DNA from: Solirubrobacterales bacterium
GTDB lineage: Bacteria > Actinomycetota > Thermoleophilia > Solirubrobacterales > Solirubrobacteraceae
Reading direction: 5' to 3'
Length of the DNA: 64,000 nucleotides
Assembly (NCBI GenBank): GCA_027315115.1
Contig: DAHUYQ010000006.1
Coordinates: 62,001-126,000, forward strand
Each line of letters begins with the position of its first letter. Position 1 is the stretch's first letter. Positions 51,818 through 60,664 of this stretch are shown here, piece by piece. Made by a program: the position numbers and the translations under genes. Under the pieces are notes generated by a model that was given only the letters and a program-made list of their open reading frames with translations, ran no database searches and was not told the origin of the DNA.

Positions 51818-52795
51818 TCAGACGCTCTCCGGGGATGGGCCGGGCGCCGGGACGGCGCTCTGCATGATCCGGTCTATCTCGGCGAGGTCCTTCTCGCTCA
51901 GCTCCACGGCGGCGGCATCGACTGCGGCCGCTATATGGGGCCTCGACCGCGCGCCCACTATCGCGACGTGGACCGCGGGGTTGGCGAGTGTCCAGGCGAT
52001 CGCGAGCTGCCCGACTTCGATCCCGCGTGCCGATGCAAGCTGCGCGAGCTCCCGCACCACAGCGACGTTTCCGCGCAGCGCCTGCCCCTGGAAGAGCGGG
52101 CTGCGCCGGCGCCAATCGTCCTCGGGGAAGGTCGTGCTCTCGTCGTAGGCGCCGGTGAGCAGGCCGTGAGCGAGCGGGCCGTAGATCAGCACGCCGATGT
52201 CGTGCTCGCGCGCGTAGGGGAGCACGTCGCGCTCCACCTCTCGGCTGAACAGGTGATAGGGCGGCTGCACCGTCTCGACGGGGCGGGTCGCGGCGAGCTC
52301 GTCCATCTGGGCCGGGCTGAAGTTGGAGACCCCGACGTGCGCGATCTTGCCCTGCTCCACGAGCTCCTGCAGCGCCTGCGCGGTCTCGCGGAAGGGCACC
52401 TGCGGGTCGGGCCAGTGGACCTGGTAGAGGTCGATGTGATCGACGCCGAGCTCGCGCAGGCTGGAGTCGACGCCCTTGCGCAGCCACTGCGGGCTGGAGT
52501 CGCGCACCAAGCCGCGCTCGGCGTCGATCCGCAGCCCGCCCTTCGTGGCGATCACGACCTCCTGGCGCCGGTGGGCGAGATCGTCGGCCAGCGCCGCTCC
52601 GAGCAGCCGCTCGGAGGCTCCGAACCCGTAGGCCTGCGCGGTGTCGAAGAAGTTGATCCCGAGCTCTCGCGCGTGGCGGATCGCATCGATCGCCTTCTGC
52701 TCGTCGAAGCTGCCCCAATCCCCGCCTAGCTGCCAGGTGCCAAAGCAGATGCGGGACACCGTCAGGCCCGTCATTCCAAGGGTCGTGGTCTGCAT
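51818..52795 (-). CDS. aldo/keto reductase
   Basis: This is a 325-residue NADPH-dependent aldo/keto reductase. GINFFDTAQAYGFGASERLL holds the catalytic Asp and Tyr, VVIATKGG the Lys and YQVHWPDPQVP the His, so the tetrad is complete. HVGVSNFSPAQMDEL and the C-terminal VHVAIVGARSRPH bind cofactor. The start at ATG 52795 is supported by GGGAG upstream. A longer open frame to 53668 runs antisense to the next gene and was rejected. The substrate is unknown. Confidence 0.93.
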   Translation of the reverse strand: MQTTTLGMTGLTVSRICFGTWQLGGDWGSFDEQKAIDAIRHARELGINFFDTAQAYGFGASERLLGAALADDLAHRRQEVVIATKGGLRIDAERGLVRDSSPQWLRKGVDSSLRELGVDHIDLYQVHWPDPQVPFRETAQALQELVEQGKIAHVGVSNFSPAQMDELAATRPVETVQPPYHLFSREVERDVLPYAREHDIGVLIYGPLAHGLLTGAYDESTTFPEDDWRRRSPLFQGQALRGNVAVVRELAQLASARGIEVGQLAIAWTLANPAVHVAIVGARSRPHIAAAVDAAAVELSEKDLAEIDRIMQSAVPAPGPSPESV

Positions 52796-52882
52796 CGCGC
52801 TCCCTTCCAGATGGCGTGCTCGCGTCGCTGGTCGCAGGCCGGTCGGGTCTGCGACCCTGAATGTCAGGGTAGATACCCGTTG

Positions 52883-53650
52883 ATGGCGCAGATCACCACA
52901 GCGCACGCGCCCGCCGGCAGGAGCGCCGCCAGCGGGCAGGCGAGGATCGGCTGCTCTGGATGGAACTACCGCGACTGGCGCGGCAGGCTCTATCAGGAGG
53001 GCGAGCCCGCGCGGCGCTGGCTGGAGCTCTACTCGCAGCGCTTCGACACGGTCGAGGTGAACGCGACCTTCTACCGCCTGCCCAGCCGTCAGGTGGTGGA
53101 GCACTGGGTGCAGCAGACCGGCACGGGCTTTCTGTTCGCGGTGAAGGCCAGCCGCTACCTGACCCACGTCAAGCGGCTCGGTGAGATCCGCGACGGCGTC
53201 GCGCGCCTCTGCGAGCGGCTGCGGCCGCTGATCGACGCGGGCCGCATGGGGCCGATGCTGTGGCAGCTCCCGGATACCTTCCATCGCGACCAGCGGCGCC
53301 TGGAGGCGGCCCTCGCCGAGCTGCCGCCGGGCCGGCACGCCTTCGAGCTGCGGCATCCGAGCTGGTTCGTGGAGGAGGTCTACGCGGCGCTGGGCCGGGC
53401 GGGCGCGGCGCTGGTGATCGCCGACCATCCGGAGCGCCGTTTCCAGACCGAGGTCGAGACCACCGACTGGCGCTACGTGCGCCTGCACTACGGCAGCGGC
53501 CGCCGCGGCAACTACACGCCCACCGACATCGACCGCTGGGCAGCGAAGCTGCGGGCCTGGCGAGCTGACGGCGACGTCTTCGTCTACTTCAACAACGACT
53601 GGGAGGGGTTCGCCCCTGCCAACGCGGCCGCGCTGCGCGAGCGGGTGTGA
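52883..53650 (+). CDS. DUF72 family protein
   Basis: This is a 255-residue DUF72 (YecE-like, TIM-barrel) protein. RIGCSGWNYRDWRGRLYQEG, then WLELYSQRFDTVEVNATFYR and FAVKASRYLTHVKRL are diagnostic, and VFVYFNNDWEGFAPANAAAL ends it. The family function is uncertain. It is divergent from the aldo/keto reductase. The start is ATG 52883; an upstream open extension is not conserved. Confidence 0.93.
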   Translation: MAQITTAHAPAGRSAASGQARIGCSGWNYRDWRGRLYQEGEPARRWLELYSQRFDTVEVNATFYRLPSRQVVEHWVQQTGTGFLFAVKASRYLTHVKRLGEIRDGVARLCERLRPLIDAGRMGPMLWQLPDTFHRDQRRLEAALAELPPGRHAFELRHPSWFVEEVYAALGRAGAALVIADHPERRFQTEVETTDWRYVRLHYGSGRRGNYTPTDIDRWAAKLRAWRADGDVFVYFNNDWEGFAPANAAALRERV

Positions 53651-53693
53651 GCGTTGGCCGAGCGCCAAGCACGACTGGAGAGCGCGGCCAGGC

Positions 53694-54632
53694 GTGTGTA
53701 ACTTGGATGGCGTGGCGAACGGTTGGCCAGAGCTCGACTACGCCGGCTGGAGCGCGACGTGCGAGACGTTGCACGCCCACACGCAGGTGCTCGGCAAGCT
53801 GGCCGCGGCGCTCGCGCCCGCCGAGCCGCAGCTTCAGCACGCGGCACTTCGCCTGAGCCCGCGCGGGTGGGAGACGCTGCCGCTGCCGGCGCCCGACGGG
53901 TCGGGTGCGTTCGTGGCGTTGCTGGACCTGCACAACCACGAGGCGGTCGTCGAGCACAGCGACGGCCGCGCGCGCCGGATCGCGCTGGCGCCCGACAGGA
54001 GCGTCGGCGAGGTCTGCAGAGGGCTCTTAGCCGCGGTGAGCGCGATGGTGGGGCCGGTGGAGATCGACCCCACGCCCCAGGAGGTGCCCTGGACGGCACC
54101 GCTGGATCAGGACGATGAGCACCGCAGCTACGACGTCGCGGCGATCGGCGAATACCTCGCCGCCGCGACGCGAGCCGGGCTCGTGCTGGCGGCTTTCCGC
54201 GCGCCGTACCGCGGCCGATCGACTCCGGTGAACGCGTGGTGGGGCTCCTTCGACCTGGCCGTCAACCTGTTCTCCGGCGTGCCCGCGACGCCACCCTCGC
54301 AGGACTTCATCATGCGCAACGCGATGGACGCCGAGGAGGTCGCGATCGGCTGGTGGCCGGGCGACGCCCGTTACGAGAAAGCCGCCTTCTACGCCTACGC
54401 GCACCCCGCGCCCGACGGCTTCGCGACCGCGCGCGTCGAGCCCGAGCAGGCGCGCTTCGAGCGGTCGCTGGGCGAGTACGTCCTCGACTGGGAGGACGTC
54501 CGCGCAGCCGCCGACCCGCACGCCCACGCGCTGCGCTTCGCGCGTTCGGTCTTCAGGCACGCCTGCGCGGTGTGCCACTGGGACACCGCCCTGGCCGGCA
54601 GCGCGGAGGGGCAGCCGCCGCCGGTGGTTTGA
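53694..54632 (+). CDS. DUF5996 family protein
   Basis: This is a 312-residue soluble protein of the DUF5996 family, common in actinobacteria. WPELDYAGWSATCETLHAHT, then TQVLGKLAAALAPAEPQLQH and a conserved VNAWWGSFDLAVNLFSGVP, later WWPGDARYEKAAFYAYAHPA. The function is unknown. Start GTG 53694, or GTG 53712 just before the conserved part. It is tandem with the DUF72 gene with a 43-base gap. A weak hairpin (54640-54669) after the stop may terminate it. Confidence 0.85.
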   Translation: MCNLDGVANGWPELDYAGWSATCETLHAHTQVLGKLAAALAPAEPQLQHAALRLSPRGWETLPLPAPDGSGAFVALLDLHNHEAVVEHSDGRARRIALAPDRSVGEVCRGLLAAVSAMVGPVEIDPTPQEVPWTAPLDQDDEHRSYDVAAIGEYLAAATRAGLVLAAFRAPYRGRSTPVNAWWGSFDLAVNLFSGVPATPPSQDFIMRNAMDAEEVAIGWWPGDARYEKAAFYAYAHPAPDGFATARVEPEQARFERSLGEYVLDWEDVRAAADPHAHALRFARSVFRHACAVCHWDTALAGSAEGQPPPVV

Positions 54633-54720
54633 GCAGAGCGCCGGGCTCGTCTGGCACCTGAGCCCTGGCGGCAAACGAAAAAACTGTGGGCCATCCCCGG
54701 AAGCTCTTACCGTTTCGGAG

Positions 54721-55190
54721 GTGCGCACGCTCGAGGAGATCACATACGATGCGGGCAGGTCGGCACTCGCCGACCAGGAGTCTTTGTTGCCGGGGTGCGG
54801 CTGCGGACCGGTACCTTGCTTGCCGCGCACGCGCTCGTGGCATCGTTCTTGGGTGCGACGACCGTCCGGGCACAAGGGCTGAATGCGCTCGGTTGGGTTG
54901 CGCTCATTGGGCTGGTCAGCGGCCTTGTCGTCGCGGCCGTCCTGCTGGCGCCTTGGCACATGAGGTTTGCCCTCAACGCAACAGAGGTCTATCGCGAGCT
55001 CTATGAGCAGGCCAGCCGCGAAACCGAGACCAACGCGGTTGGATGCCTGGTTGCGGCGGGCTTTGGCTATGAGAGGCTGCGGGCGGCGAACGCTTCGAAG
55101 GTGCGGCTCATGTCCATGCTGTCGGGTGCTCTAGGGGTACTAATGGTCATGCAGACGCTCGCGTGGTTGGCTGACCTGGCGATACAATGA
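54721..55190 (+). CDS. multi-helix membrane protein with an apparent frameshift
   Basis: An open frame from GTG 54721 gives RTLEEITYDAGRSALADQES and continues in frame only to about 54785. The rest, from about 54786 (VRLRTGTLLAAHALVASFLG), is in the next phase and runs to 55190. Together they read as one protein with helices at RTGTLLAAHALVASFLGATT, LNALGWVALIGLVSGLVVAA and LMSMLSGALGVLMVMQTLAW. One missing base near 54788 (TTGTTGCCGG) would join them. The two-helix-plus-tail design resembles membrane effectors of the Pycsar/SLATT kind, but that is speculative. Alternatively translation starts at GTG 54795. A small gene follows with ATGA overlap. Confidence 0.5.
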
Positions 55191-55393
55191 GCGTTATGGC
55201 ACCAAAGCCTCTGCCGCCAGAGCAAGTCGAAGCGATGACGCCTCCCATCTCTATCGGGATCGACGAAAGCGAGGGCGAGGCTCTGCAGGCTCTCAAGGAA
55301 ATGATCAGCCGGTTTGCGCGCACGTGGGCCAGGCGGCTCAGTCCAACTGGAACTGGCCGTCGCGGTAGATCACGCGCTCGCTCCCGTCTTTGA
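55187..55393 (+). CDS. short unrecognised protein, partner of the membrane protein
   Basis: This is a 68-residue frame starting with ATGA overlap at 55187. It reads APKPLPPEQVEAMTPPISIG, then DESEGEALQALKEMISRFAR, which is acidic and probably helical. The last ~18 residues (Arg/Ser-rich) run over the end of the convergent aminopeptidase gene, so the native C-terminus may have been lost. It is coupled to the membrane protein upstream. No family recognised. Confidence 0.45.
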   Translation: MSVMAPKPLPPEQVEAMTPPISIGIDESEGEALQALKEMISRFARTWARRLSPTGTGRRGRSRARSRL

Positions 55394-56558
55394 GCGTCGC
55401 GGTGACCGTGCGGTCGGCGGTCGAGACGATGTCGGTGTGGACGCTTGACTCGTTGAAGCCCAAGCGCTCCCACTCCGCAGCCGGGATGCCGGCCGGGTCG
55501 CCGGCGTAGCAGTCGTGGTAGGACTTGCCGACCGCCAAGTGGGTGTTGCCGAACGGGCCGCCGACGTTCTCGTCGAAGAGCGTCTCGGCCATGAACTTCG
55601 TGATCCGTGAGAAGCGCCTGTCGGTGAGCGAGTACTCGCCCACCTTGTTCGCGTTCTCGGTGGCGATCATCTCCGTGAGCACCTTCTCGTTGCTCTCGGC
55701 GCTCGCTTTCACCACCAGGCCGTCTTTGAACTCGAGGCGGATGCCCGTGATCAGGTTTCCGTAGCGGTAGAGCGGCTGGTTGAAGGCGATCCAGCCCTCG
55801 GTGCCGCGCCAGTCGGGGCTCGTGAAGATCTCGAAGCTCGGGATGTTGCGGCCGCTGCCGCCGACCCACTGGCGCTTCTCGCCGAGCGTGATCCACAGGT
55901 CGGCGTCCTCTCCGACCACGTGCAGGCGGTCGATGTCCAGCGCGTTCAGGCGCTGCACGTAGTCGCCTATCTGGCCGCTGACCTCTTTCCAGCGCGCGAT
56001 CGGGTCCTGCTCGTCCAGGAAGCAGGCGCCGATGATCTGATCCCAGTACTCCTGCTCTGAGAGCTTGGCCTCCGCGGCCATCGCGGGGGTGCCGTAGAGG
56101 GCGAGCGTCCAACTGAACTTGCCGGCGTTCTCCTTCTCGGTGCGCCAGTCCATCCAGGGCTTCATCGCCTTGCCCGAGCGCATGATCTTCGACGGCTCGA
56201 TGCCCTCCAGCGCGTGCATGTCGGTGTCGCAGAGGATCGAGACCTGGTGGTCGATCTCGTCCACGAGGCCGCGCATGTACTTGGCGGGGAAGAAGTCGAT
56301 CTGCTCATCGCCGGCCAGCTCGTAGAAGTCGCGCGAGAGGTTGAACTGCGCATCGTCGCTTGGCAGGTAGCTGCCGATCACGTGCGCGCCGGCGCGCAGC
56401 ACCGCCTTGCGCAGCTCGACGTAGAGCGGCTTCGCGGCCTCCGGCGCGACCACGCGCACGACCTCGCCCTTGCGCACTCCGCTGCCGCCGCCGAGCGCGA
56501 AGTTGACCAGCACGTCGGCGTAGGCTCGCAGGATCGCTTGGGGCGGGTGATAGGCCAT
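55338..56558 (-). CDS. M29-family aminopeptidase
   Basis: This is a 406-residue thermophilic aminopeptidase-type (peptidase M29) protein. AYHPPQAILRAYADVLVNFA opens the domain. ADLWITLGEKRQWVGGSGRN and PSFEIFTSPDWRGTEGWIAF follow, with GNTHLAVGKSYHDCYAGD and SVHTDIVSTADRTV as the metal-site region near the C-terminus. It is cytosolic and dimeric in relatives. The start is ATG 56558; the open frame to 56801 has no family similarity. It is divergent from the ECF sigma gene. Confidence 0.9.
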   Translation of the reverse strand: MAYHPPQAILRAYADVLVNFALGGGSGVRKGEVVRVVAPEAAKPLYVELRKAVLRAGAHVIGSYLPSDDAQFNLSRDFYELAGDEQIDFFPAKYMRGLVDEIDHQVSILCDTDMHALEGIEPSKIMRSGKAMKPWMDWRTEKENAGKFSWTLALYGTPAMAAEAKLSEQEYWDQIIGACFLDEQDPIARWKEVSGQIGDYVQRLNALDIDRLHVVGEDADLWITLGEKRQWVGGSGRNIPSFEIFTSPDWRGTEGWIAFNQPLYRYGNLITGIRLEFKDGLVVKASAESNEKVLTEMIATENANKVGEYSLTDRRFSRITKFMAETLFDENVGGPFGNTHLAVGKSYHDCYAGDPAGIPAAEWERLGFNESSVHTDIVSTADRTVTATLKDGSERVIYRDGQFQLD

Positions 56559-56656
56559 CGCGGGGAAACGATATGAGGTTCGCGGGCGCGGCGGCGCGTC
56601 GGCGGGCGAAACCGACGGGCGCGGCCGGACATGTGTGGCTGGAAAGGAGCCAGCTC

Positions 56657-57310
56657 TTGAGAGACGACGACCCGACCGAGGCGCGCAGGCTGCGGCAGCG
56701 CTTCGAGGAGATCTACGAGGCCAACCACGCGGCGCTTGCCGCCTACGCGCTGCGGCGCGCGGCGTGCGCGGAAGATGCCGCCGACGCGGTGGCCGAGACA
56801 TTCGCCGTGGCCTGGCGGCGCATCCGTCAGGTGCCCTCGGGGCGCGAAGCGACCCTTTGGCTGTTCGGCGCGGCGCGCCTGGTGCTGGCCAACCAGCGGC
56901 GCGGCGAGCGCCGGCGAGCGCGGCTGCGCCTGCGGCTGAAGGCGCAGCCGGTCAGGGCTCAGGCGCCCGCCGAGGACCGTGCCGGAGAGCTGGATCTCGC
57001 CAGGGCGGCGCTCGCGCGCCTGCCGGAGTCGCAGCGCGACCTGCTCGGGCTGGTCGCCTGGGAGGGGCTCTCGACCGGTGAGCTCGCGGCCGTCCTGCGC
57101 TGCTCGGAGAACGCCGCCAAGATCCGTCTGCACCGCGCCAGGCGCGCGCTGCAGCGGGAGCTCGAGCGCGGCGGGCGGCCGTCGAGCCCGAAACTTGCGC
57201 CCGCGAAACTTGCGCCCGCGAAACTGGCGCCCGCGAAACCCGCGCCCGCTGATGGACATGGAGGAGATGGACCCACAACCCCTGTGCCGATTGCGGGAGA
57301 GACACGATGA
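56657..57310 (+). CDS. ECF sigma factor
   Basis: This is a 217-residue ECF sigma factor. Region 2 has FEEIYEANHAALAAYALRRA, then VAWRRIRQVPSGREATLWLF. Region 4 has LPESQRDLLGLVAWEGLSTG and LRCSENAAKIRLHRARRAL. The start is TTG 56657, because GGAAAGGAG ends 7 bases before it; upstream open frames lack an RBS. The C-terminus carries four KLAPA-type repeats. It overlaps the next gene (ATGA), which is its probable anti-sigma factor. Confidence 0.88.
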   Translation: MRDDDPTEARRLRQRFEEIYEANHAALAAYALRRAACAEDAADAVAETFAVAWRRIRQVPSGREATLWLFGAARLVLANQRRGERRRARLRLRLKAQPVRAQAPAEDRAGELDLARAALARLPESQRDLLGLVAWEGLSTGELAAVLRCSENAAKIRLHRARRALQRELERGGRPSSPKLAPAKLAPAKLAPAKPAPADGHGGDGPTTPVPIAGETR

Positions 57311-58185
57311 ACGACAACCTGAGCACCGACATGGCCGGACTGCTGAGCAGCCTGGACCCGCTGCGCGAGGATGAGCTTGCGCGCGTGATGGAGATGGGGC
57401 GCGCGCGGGGCGGCGCGCGGCGAATCGCCGCCACGCCTTGGCGGCGCGCGCGGCCCGCCGCCGGCAGGCGCGTCGTCGGGATCGCGGCCGCGCTCGCCGT
57501 GGCCGCCTGCCTCGCCGCCGTTGCGCTCGTGGTCTCCCTGGCCTCCTCGCCGGCTCCGGCCGCATACGCGCTGTCGTTCAGCCAGAAGGACGGCTACGTC
57601 GAGGTGAGGGTCCTGAACCCATACGCCAGCGTGGCGGAGGTGAGTCGGGAGATGGCGGTGAACCATCTGCACGTGCGTCTGTACCTGCTGCCGGTGCCTC
57701 CGGGATCGGTCGGCCAGATCATCGCGCTCGAAAGCGCCGGCCGGAACGGGGGTGGCGTTCAGCCGCTCCAGGAAGGCCGCTGCGTGAACGGGCCGTGCAC
57801 GGTGGGCGTGAAGGTGGCGCGTGGCTTCAAGGGCGCCGGCGCCGTATACATCGGCCGCCCCGCCCGTCACGGCGAACGGTACGCGAGCACCCCGATTGGC
57901 GGCGCCTTCGCGCCCGGCGAACCGTTGCATTGCAGCGGGTTGCAGGGCGCCGGCGTGGCGAGGGTGATGCCGATGCTCAAACGCCTGGGGATCAAGGTGA
58001 TCGCGTGGCGTTCCGACCGTGACGGCTCGTGGAGAAAAGGCGCCGATGCGCCGAAGAGCGCACTCGTCGATGAAGTGGTGCCGGTGCGGTCCGGCGAGGT
58101 GGAGCTGCTGCTGGCTGCAAAGCCTGCGCCGAGTCACTCTGCTTTGCCGCGCACGGCCTCGATGAGCGGCTGCAAGTCCCCGTGA
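57307..58185 (+). CDS. membrane anti-sigma-like protein, partner of the ECF factor
   Basis: This is a 292-residue single-pass membrane protein. A cytosolic N-terminus (TDMAGLLSSLDPLREDELAR) precedes the helix RVVGIAAALAVAACLAAVAL (about residues 55-75). A long extracytoplasmic part contains GYVEVRVLNPYASVAEVSRE and HLHVRLYLLPVPPGSVGQII. The position directly after the ECF gene with ATGA overlap and the topology are typical of anti-sigma factors, although no zinc-binding motif is visible. The extracytoplasmic domain may sense the signal. Confidence 0.8.
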   Translation: MNDNLSTDMAGLLSSLDPLREDELARVMEMGRARGGARRIAATPWRRARPAAGRRVVGIAAALAVAACLAAVALVVSLASSPAPAAYALSFSQKDGYVEVRVLNPYASVAEVSREMAVNHLHVRLYLLPVPPGSVGQIIALESAGRNGGGVQPLQEGRCVNGPCTVGVKVARGFKGAGAVYIGRPARHGERYASTPIGGAFAPGEPLHCSGLQGAGVARVMPMLKRLGIKVIAWRSDRDGSWRKGADAPKSALVDEVVPVRSGEVELLLAAKPAPSHSALPRTASMSGCKSP

Positions 58186-58201
58186 GGCCGAGGTCACACG
58201 C

Positions 58202-58561
58202 TCAGGTGAGCCCCTTGATCATCGCCACGAGCTCGTCGGTCTGGTAGCCGTTGCTGCGGGCGAAGCGCACCAGCTCGCGTGCTCTGGCGAGCACCGCGCC
58301 GCGCTCCGCGCTGCCCGCGACGTGCACGCCCTGGCCGCGGCGGAACTCAAGCAGACCTTCGTCGCGCAGCGTCCGCAGCGCTCGCAGGACGGTGTTGGTG
58401 TTCACGTGCAGAACCGCCGCCAGATCTCGTGCGGGAGGCAGCCGGTCTCCTGGCGATGCGTCGCCTTCGGCGATAGACCTGCGAATCGCGGCCGCGACCT
58501 GATCGTGCAGCGGGGTGGGATCGGATCGGTCGACGCGTAGATCCTGCATAGTGCTAGTCAT
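58202..58561 (-). CDS. GntR/YtrA-type regulator
   Basis: This is a 119-residue short GntR protein. The HTH segment is LHDQVAAAIRRSIAEGDASP followed by LPPARDLAAVLHVNTNTVLR and ALRTLRDEGLLEFRRGQGVH. A short helical tail (VLARARELVRFARSNGYQTD) is typical of the YtrA subgroup, which controls ABC transporters in other bacteria. The start is ATG 58561 or ATG 58549; the longer open frame from 60523 is an antisense extension and was rejected. An inverted repeat overlaps the start. Confidence 0.9.
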   Translation of the reverse strand: MTSTMQDLRVDRSDPTPLHDQVAAAIRRSIAEGDASPGDRLPPARDLAAVLHVNTNTVLRALRTLRDEGLLEFRRGQGVHVAGSAERGAVLARARELVRFARSNGYQTDELVAMIKGLT

Positions 58562-58569
58562 ATTAGCAC
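58551..58569. promoter_or_regulatory. GTGCTA-N7-TAGCAC inverted repeat over the gntR start
   Basis: Perfect 6-base arms at 58551-58556 and 58564-58569, with a 7-base centre, cover the first codons (ATG 58561) of the YtrA-type gene. Binding here would block its own expression. The site is also upstream of the divergent nhaA gene. Confidence 0.65.
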
Positions 58570-58702
58570 CAAGCCAGCTATCGAAAGGGTCCACTCCACG
58601 AGCGTGCTCGCGCCGCGAAGGTGAGGCATGACCAACGCTCTGCATCTCAGCAGGGTCGAAGTCCGCCCGTGACCTTCCGCGTCTCCAGCCATACTCAGCG
58701 CG

Positions 58703-60607
58703 ATGGCAGCCGATGCAGCCGCCGCTCGTCCTGAACGCACCGCCTGGGCTCGCAACCTTGGCGCGCCCGTGCGCGACTTCCTGACCACCGAGACCGGTGG
58801 GGCGGCCGTGCTGGTGGGAGCCGTGGCTGCCGCGCTGATCTGGGCGAACCTGCCCTGGTGGCACTCCTACGAAAGCTTCTGGCACACGACGCTCGCGATC
58901 CGGGTCGGCAGCCACGAGCTCTCCGCGAGCCTGCGCGACTGGGTCAACGAAGGGCTGATGACGCTGTTCTTCCTGGTGGTGGGCCTGGAGGCCACGCGCG
59001 AGCTGGCGCTGGGGGAGCTGCGGGAGCGGCGCCGGGCCGCGATCCCCGTGATCGCGGCGTTCGGAGGCATGGCGGCGGCGATCGGCGTGTTCCTCGCCAT
59101 CAACGCCGGCGGCGCGGGGGCCGGCGGCTGGGGCGCGGCGATGTCGACCGACACGGCGCTTGCGCTCGGCGCGCTGGCGCTCGTGGGGCCAGGCAACAGC
59201 ACGCGCCTGCGCGTCTTCCTTCTGACCGCGGTCGTGATCGACGATCTGGCCGGTCTGGTGGTGATCGCCTTCGCCTACTCGCACAAGGTCTCGGATCTCG
59301 CGCTGGCGATCGCGGTCGGCCTGTTCGGCGTGCTGATCCTGCTGCGCTACCTGCAGCGCGGTCGCGGCCCCGCCTCGGTGCTGGTCGGGGTTGGGATCTG
59401 GCTGGCGATGTTCGAGTCCGGCATCGACCCCGTGATCGCCGGCCTTGCGATCGGCCTGGTGACCAGCGCCTACCCGCCCTCGCGCGGCGACCTGGAGCGC
59501 GCGATCGAGCTCGCCCGCGCCTTCCGCGAGCAGCCCACGCCGGAGCTTGCCAGGTCGGCTCAGCGCGGCCTCGGGGAGGCGATCTCGCCAAACGAGCGGA
59601 TCCAGAGCCGGCTGCACCCGTGGACCGGCTTCCTGATCGTGCCGCTGTTCGCCCTGGCGAACATGGGCGTGCACCTCACAGGCTCGGTGATCAGCGCGGC
59701 CGCGACCTCGGCGGTGAGCATCGGCATCCTGCTGGCCTACCTGATCGGCAAGCCGCTCGGCTTCCTCGGCGCCTCCTGGCTGGGCAGCCGCCGGGCCTTC
59801 GGCGGCAGCAGCAGGATGACTGTCACCTGGCCGGGCCTGGCAGGCACCGGGGCGGTGGCGGGCGTCGGCTTCACCGTCTCGCTGCTGGTCGCGGGGCGGG
59901 CGTTCGGGCCAGCCCTGTTCACCGACGCGCAGCTCGGCCTGCTCGCGGCCGTCGTGCTCTCGCCGCTGCTGGGGCTGCTGGTCTTCAGGGCCACCGCGAT
60001 GCTGCCCGCGCAGGTGCGCATCCGCCAGCTTCAGCGCACCGCCGCGCAGCTCATCGACCTCTCCGACGACGTCGACCCTGAGCGCGACCACATCCGCGGA
60101 CGCCACGACGCGCCGGTCACGCTGGTCGAGTACGGCGACTTCGAATGTCCCTACTGCGGCCGCGCGGAGGCGGCGATCAGGGAGCTGCTGGCGCTCGAGG
60201 GCGACGAGCTGCGCTACGTGTTTCGCCATCTGCCGCTGACCGACGTGCACCCCTTCGCGCAGCTCGCGGCCGAGGCGGCCGAGGCGGCCGGCACGCAGGG
60301 CCGCTTCTGGGAGATGCACGACATGCTGCTCGAGCACCAGGGCGACCTGCGACCGCGCGATCTGCGCGAGTACGCCAACCAGCTGGGCCTCGACATGGAG
60401 CGCTTCGAGTCCGAGCTGCGCAACCGGACCCACAAAAAACGGGTCACAGAGGACGTGGCCAGTGCCGATCAGAGCGGTGTCTCGGGCACGCCATCCTTCT
60501 TCATCAACGGTCGTCGCCACCACGGCGCCTACGACCTGCAGACGCTGATCGCCGCCGTCAAGACCGCCGCCAAGCTCGCGGAGCGGCCGGCGTTGCAGCG
60601 AGTCTGA
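58703..60607 (+). CDS. nhaA: NhaA Na+/H+ antiporter fused to a DsbA/thioredoxin domain
   Basis: This is a 634-residue fusion. The N-terminal ~430 residues are NhaA: FLTTETGGAAVLVGAVAAAL, LMTLFFLVVGLEATRELALG and the ion-binding pair in AVVIDDLAGLVVIAFAYS. The C-terminal ~180 residues are DsbA-like, with CPYC at 482-485, FFINGRRHHGAYD and the cis-Pro in SGTPSFF. The fusion is found in several actinobacteria; the antiporter exports sodium while the redox domain is of uncertain use. It is divergent from gntR. Confidence 0.93.
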   Translation: MAADAAAARPERTAWARNLGAPVRDFLTTETGGAAVLVGAVAAALIWANLPWWHSYESFWHTTLAIRVGSHELSASLRDWVNEGLMTLFFLVVGLEATRELALGELRERRRAAIPVIAAFGGMAAAIGVFLAINAGGAGAGGWGAAMSTDTALALGALALVGPGNSTRLRVFLLTAVVIDDLAGLVVIAFAYSHKVSDLALAIAVGLFGVLILLRYLQRGRGPASVLVGVGIWLAMFESGIDPVIAGLAIGLVTSAYPPSRGDLERAIELARAFREQPTPELARSAQRGLGEAISPNERIQSRLHPWTGFLIVPLFALANMGVHLTGSVISAAATSAVSIGILLAYLIGKPLGFLGASWLGSRRAFGGSSRMTVTWPGLAGTGAVAGVGFTVSLLVAGRAFGPALFTDAQLGLLAAVVLSPLLGLLVFRATAMLPAQVRIRQLQRTAAQLIDLSDDVDPERDHIRGRHDAPVTLVEYGDFECPYCGRAEAAIRELLALEGDELRYVFRHLPLTDVHPFAQLAAEAAEAAGTQGRFWEMHDMLLEHQGDLRPRDLREYANQLGLDMERFESELRNRTHKKRVTEDVASADQSGVSGTPSFFINGRRHHGAYDLQTLIAAVKTAAKLAERPALQRV

Positions 60608-60615
60608 GCGCCGCG

Positions 60616-60664
60616 GGCCGGTCTCTGGACGGCCGGTCAGGAGGGCCGGTCAGGACGGCCGGTC
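60616..60664. repeat. GGCCGGTC repeats, 13-bp period
   Basis: GGCCGGTC occurs at 60616-60623, 60631-60638, 60644-60651 and 60657-60664; the last three have a 13-base period. The block covers the 3' end of the O-methyltransferase gene and the gap to nhaA. It is a short tandem expansion with no evident function. Confidence 0.65.

Noticed and set aside
52796-53668. Upstream extension of the aldo/keto reductase
   Set aside because: It is antisense to the DUF72 gene. GGGAG before ATG 52795 and family similarity mark the real start.
54721-54800. Programmed ribosomal frameshift
   Set aside because: No slippery heptamer or following stem is seen at TTGTTGCCGGGG. A one-base mutation or sequencing error is simpler.
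58562-60523. Long N-terminal extension of the GntR gene
   Set aside because: It runs antisense through nhaA. The DNA-binding domain begins at 58561, and an operator lies there.
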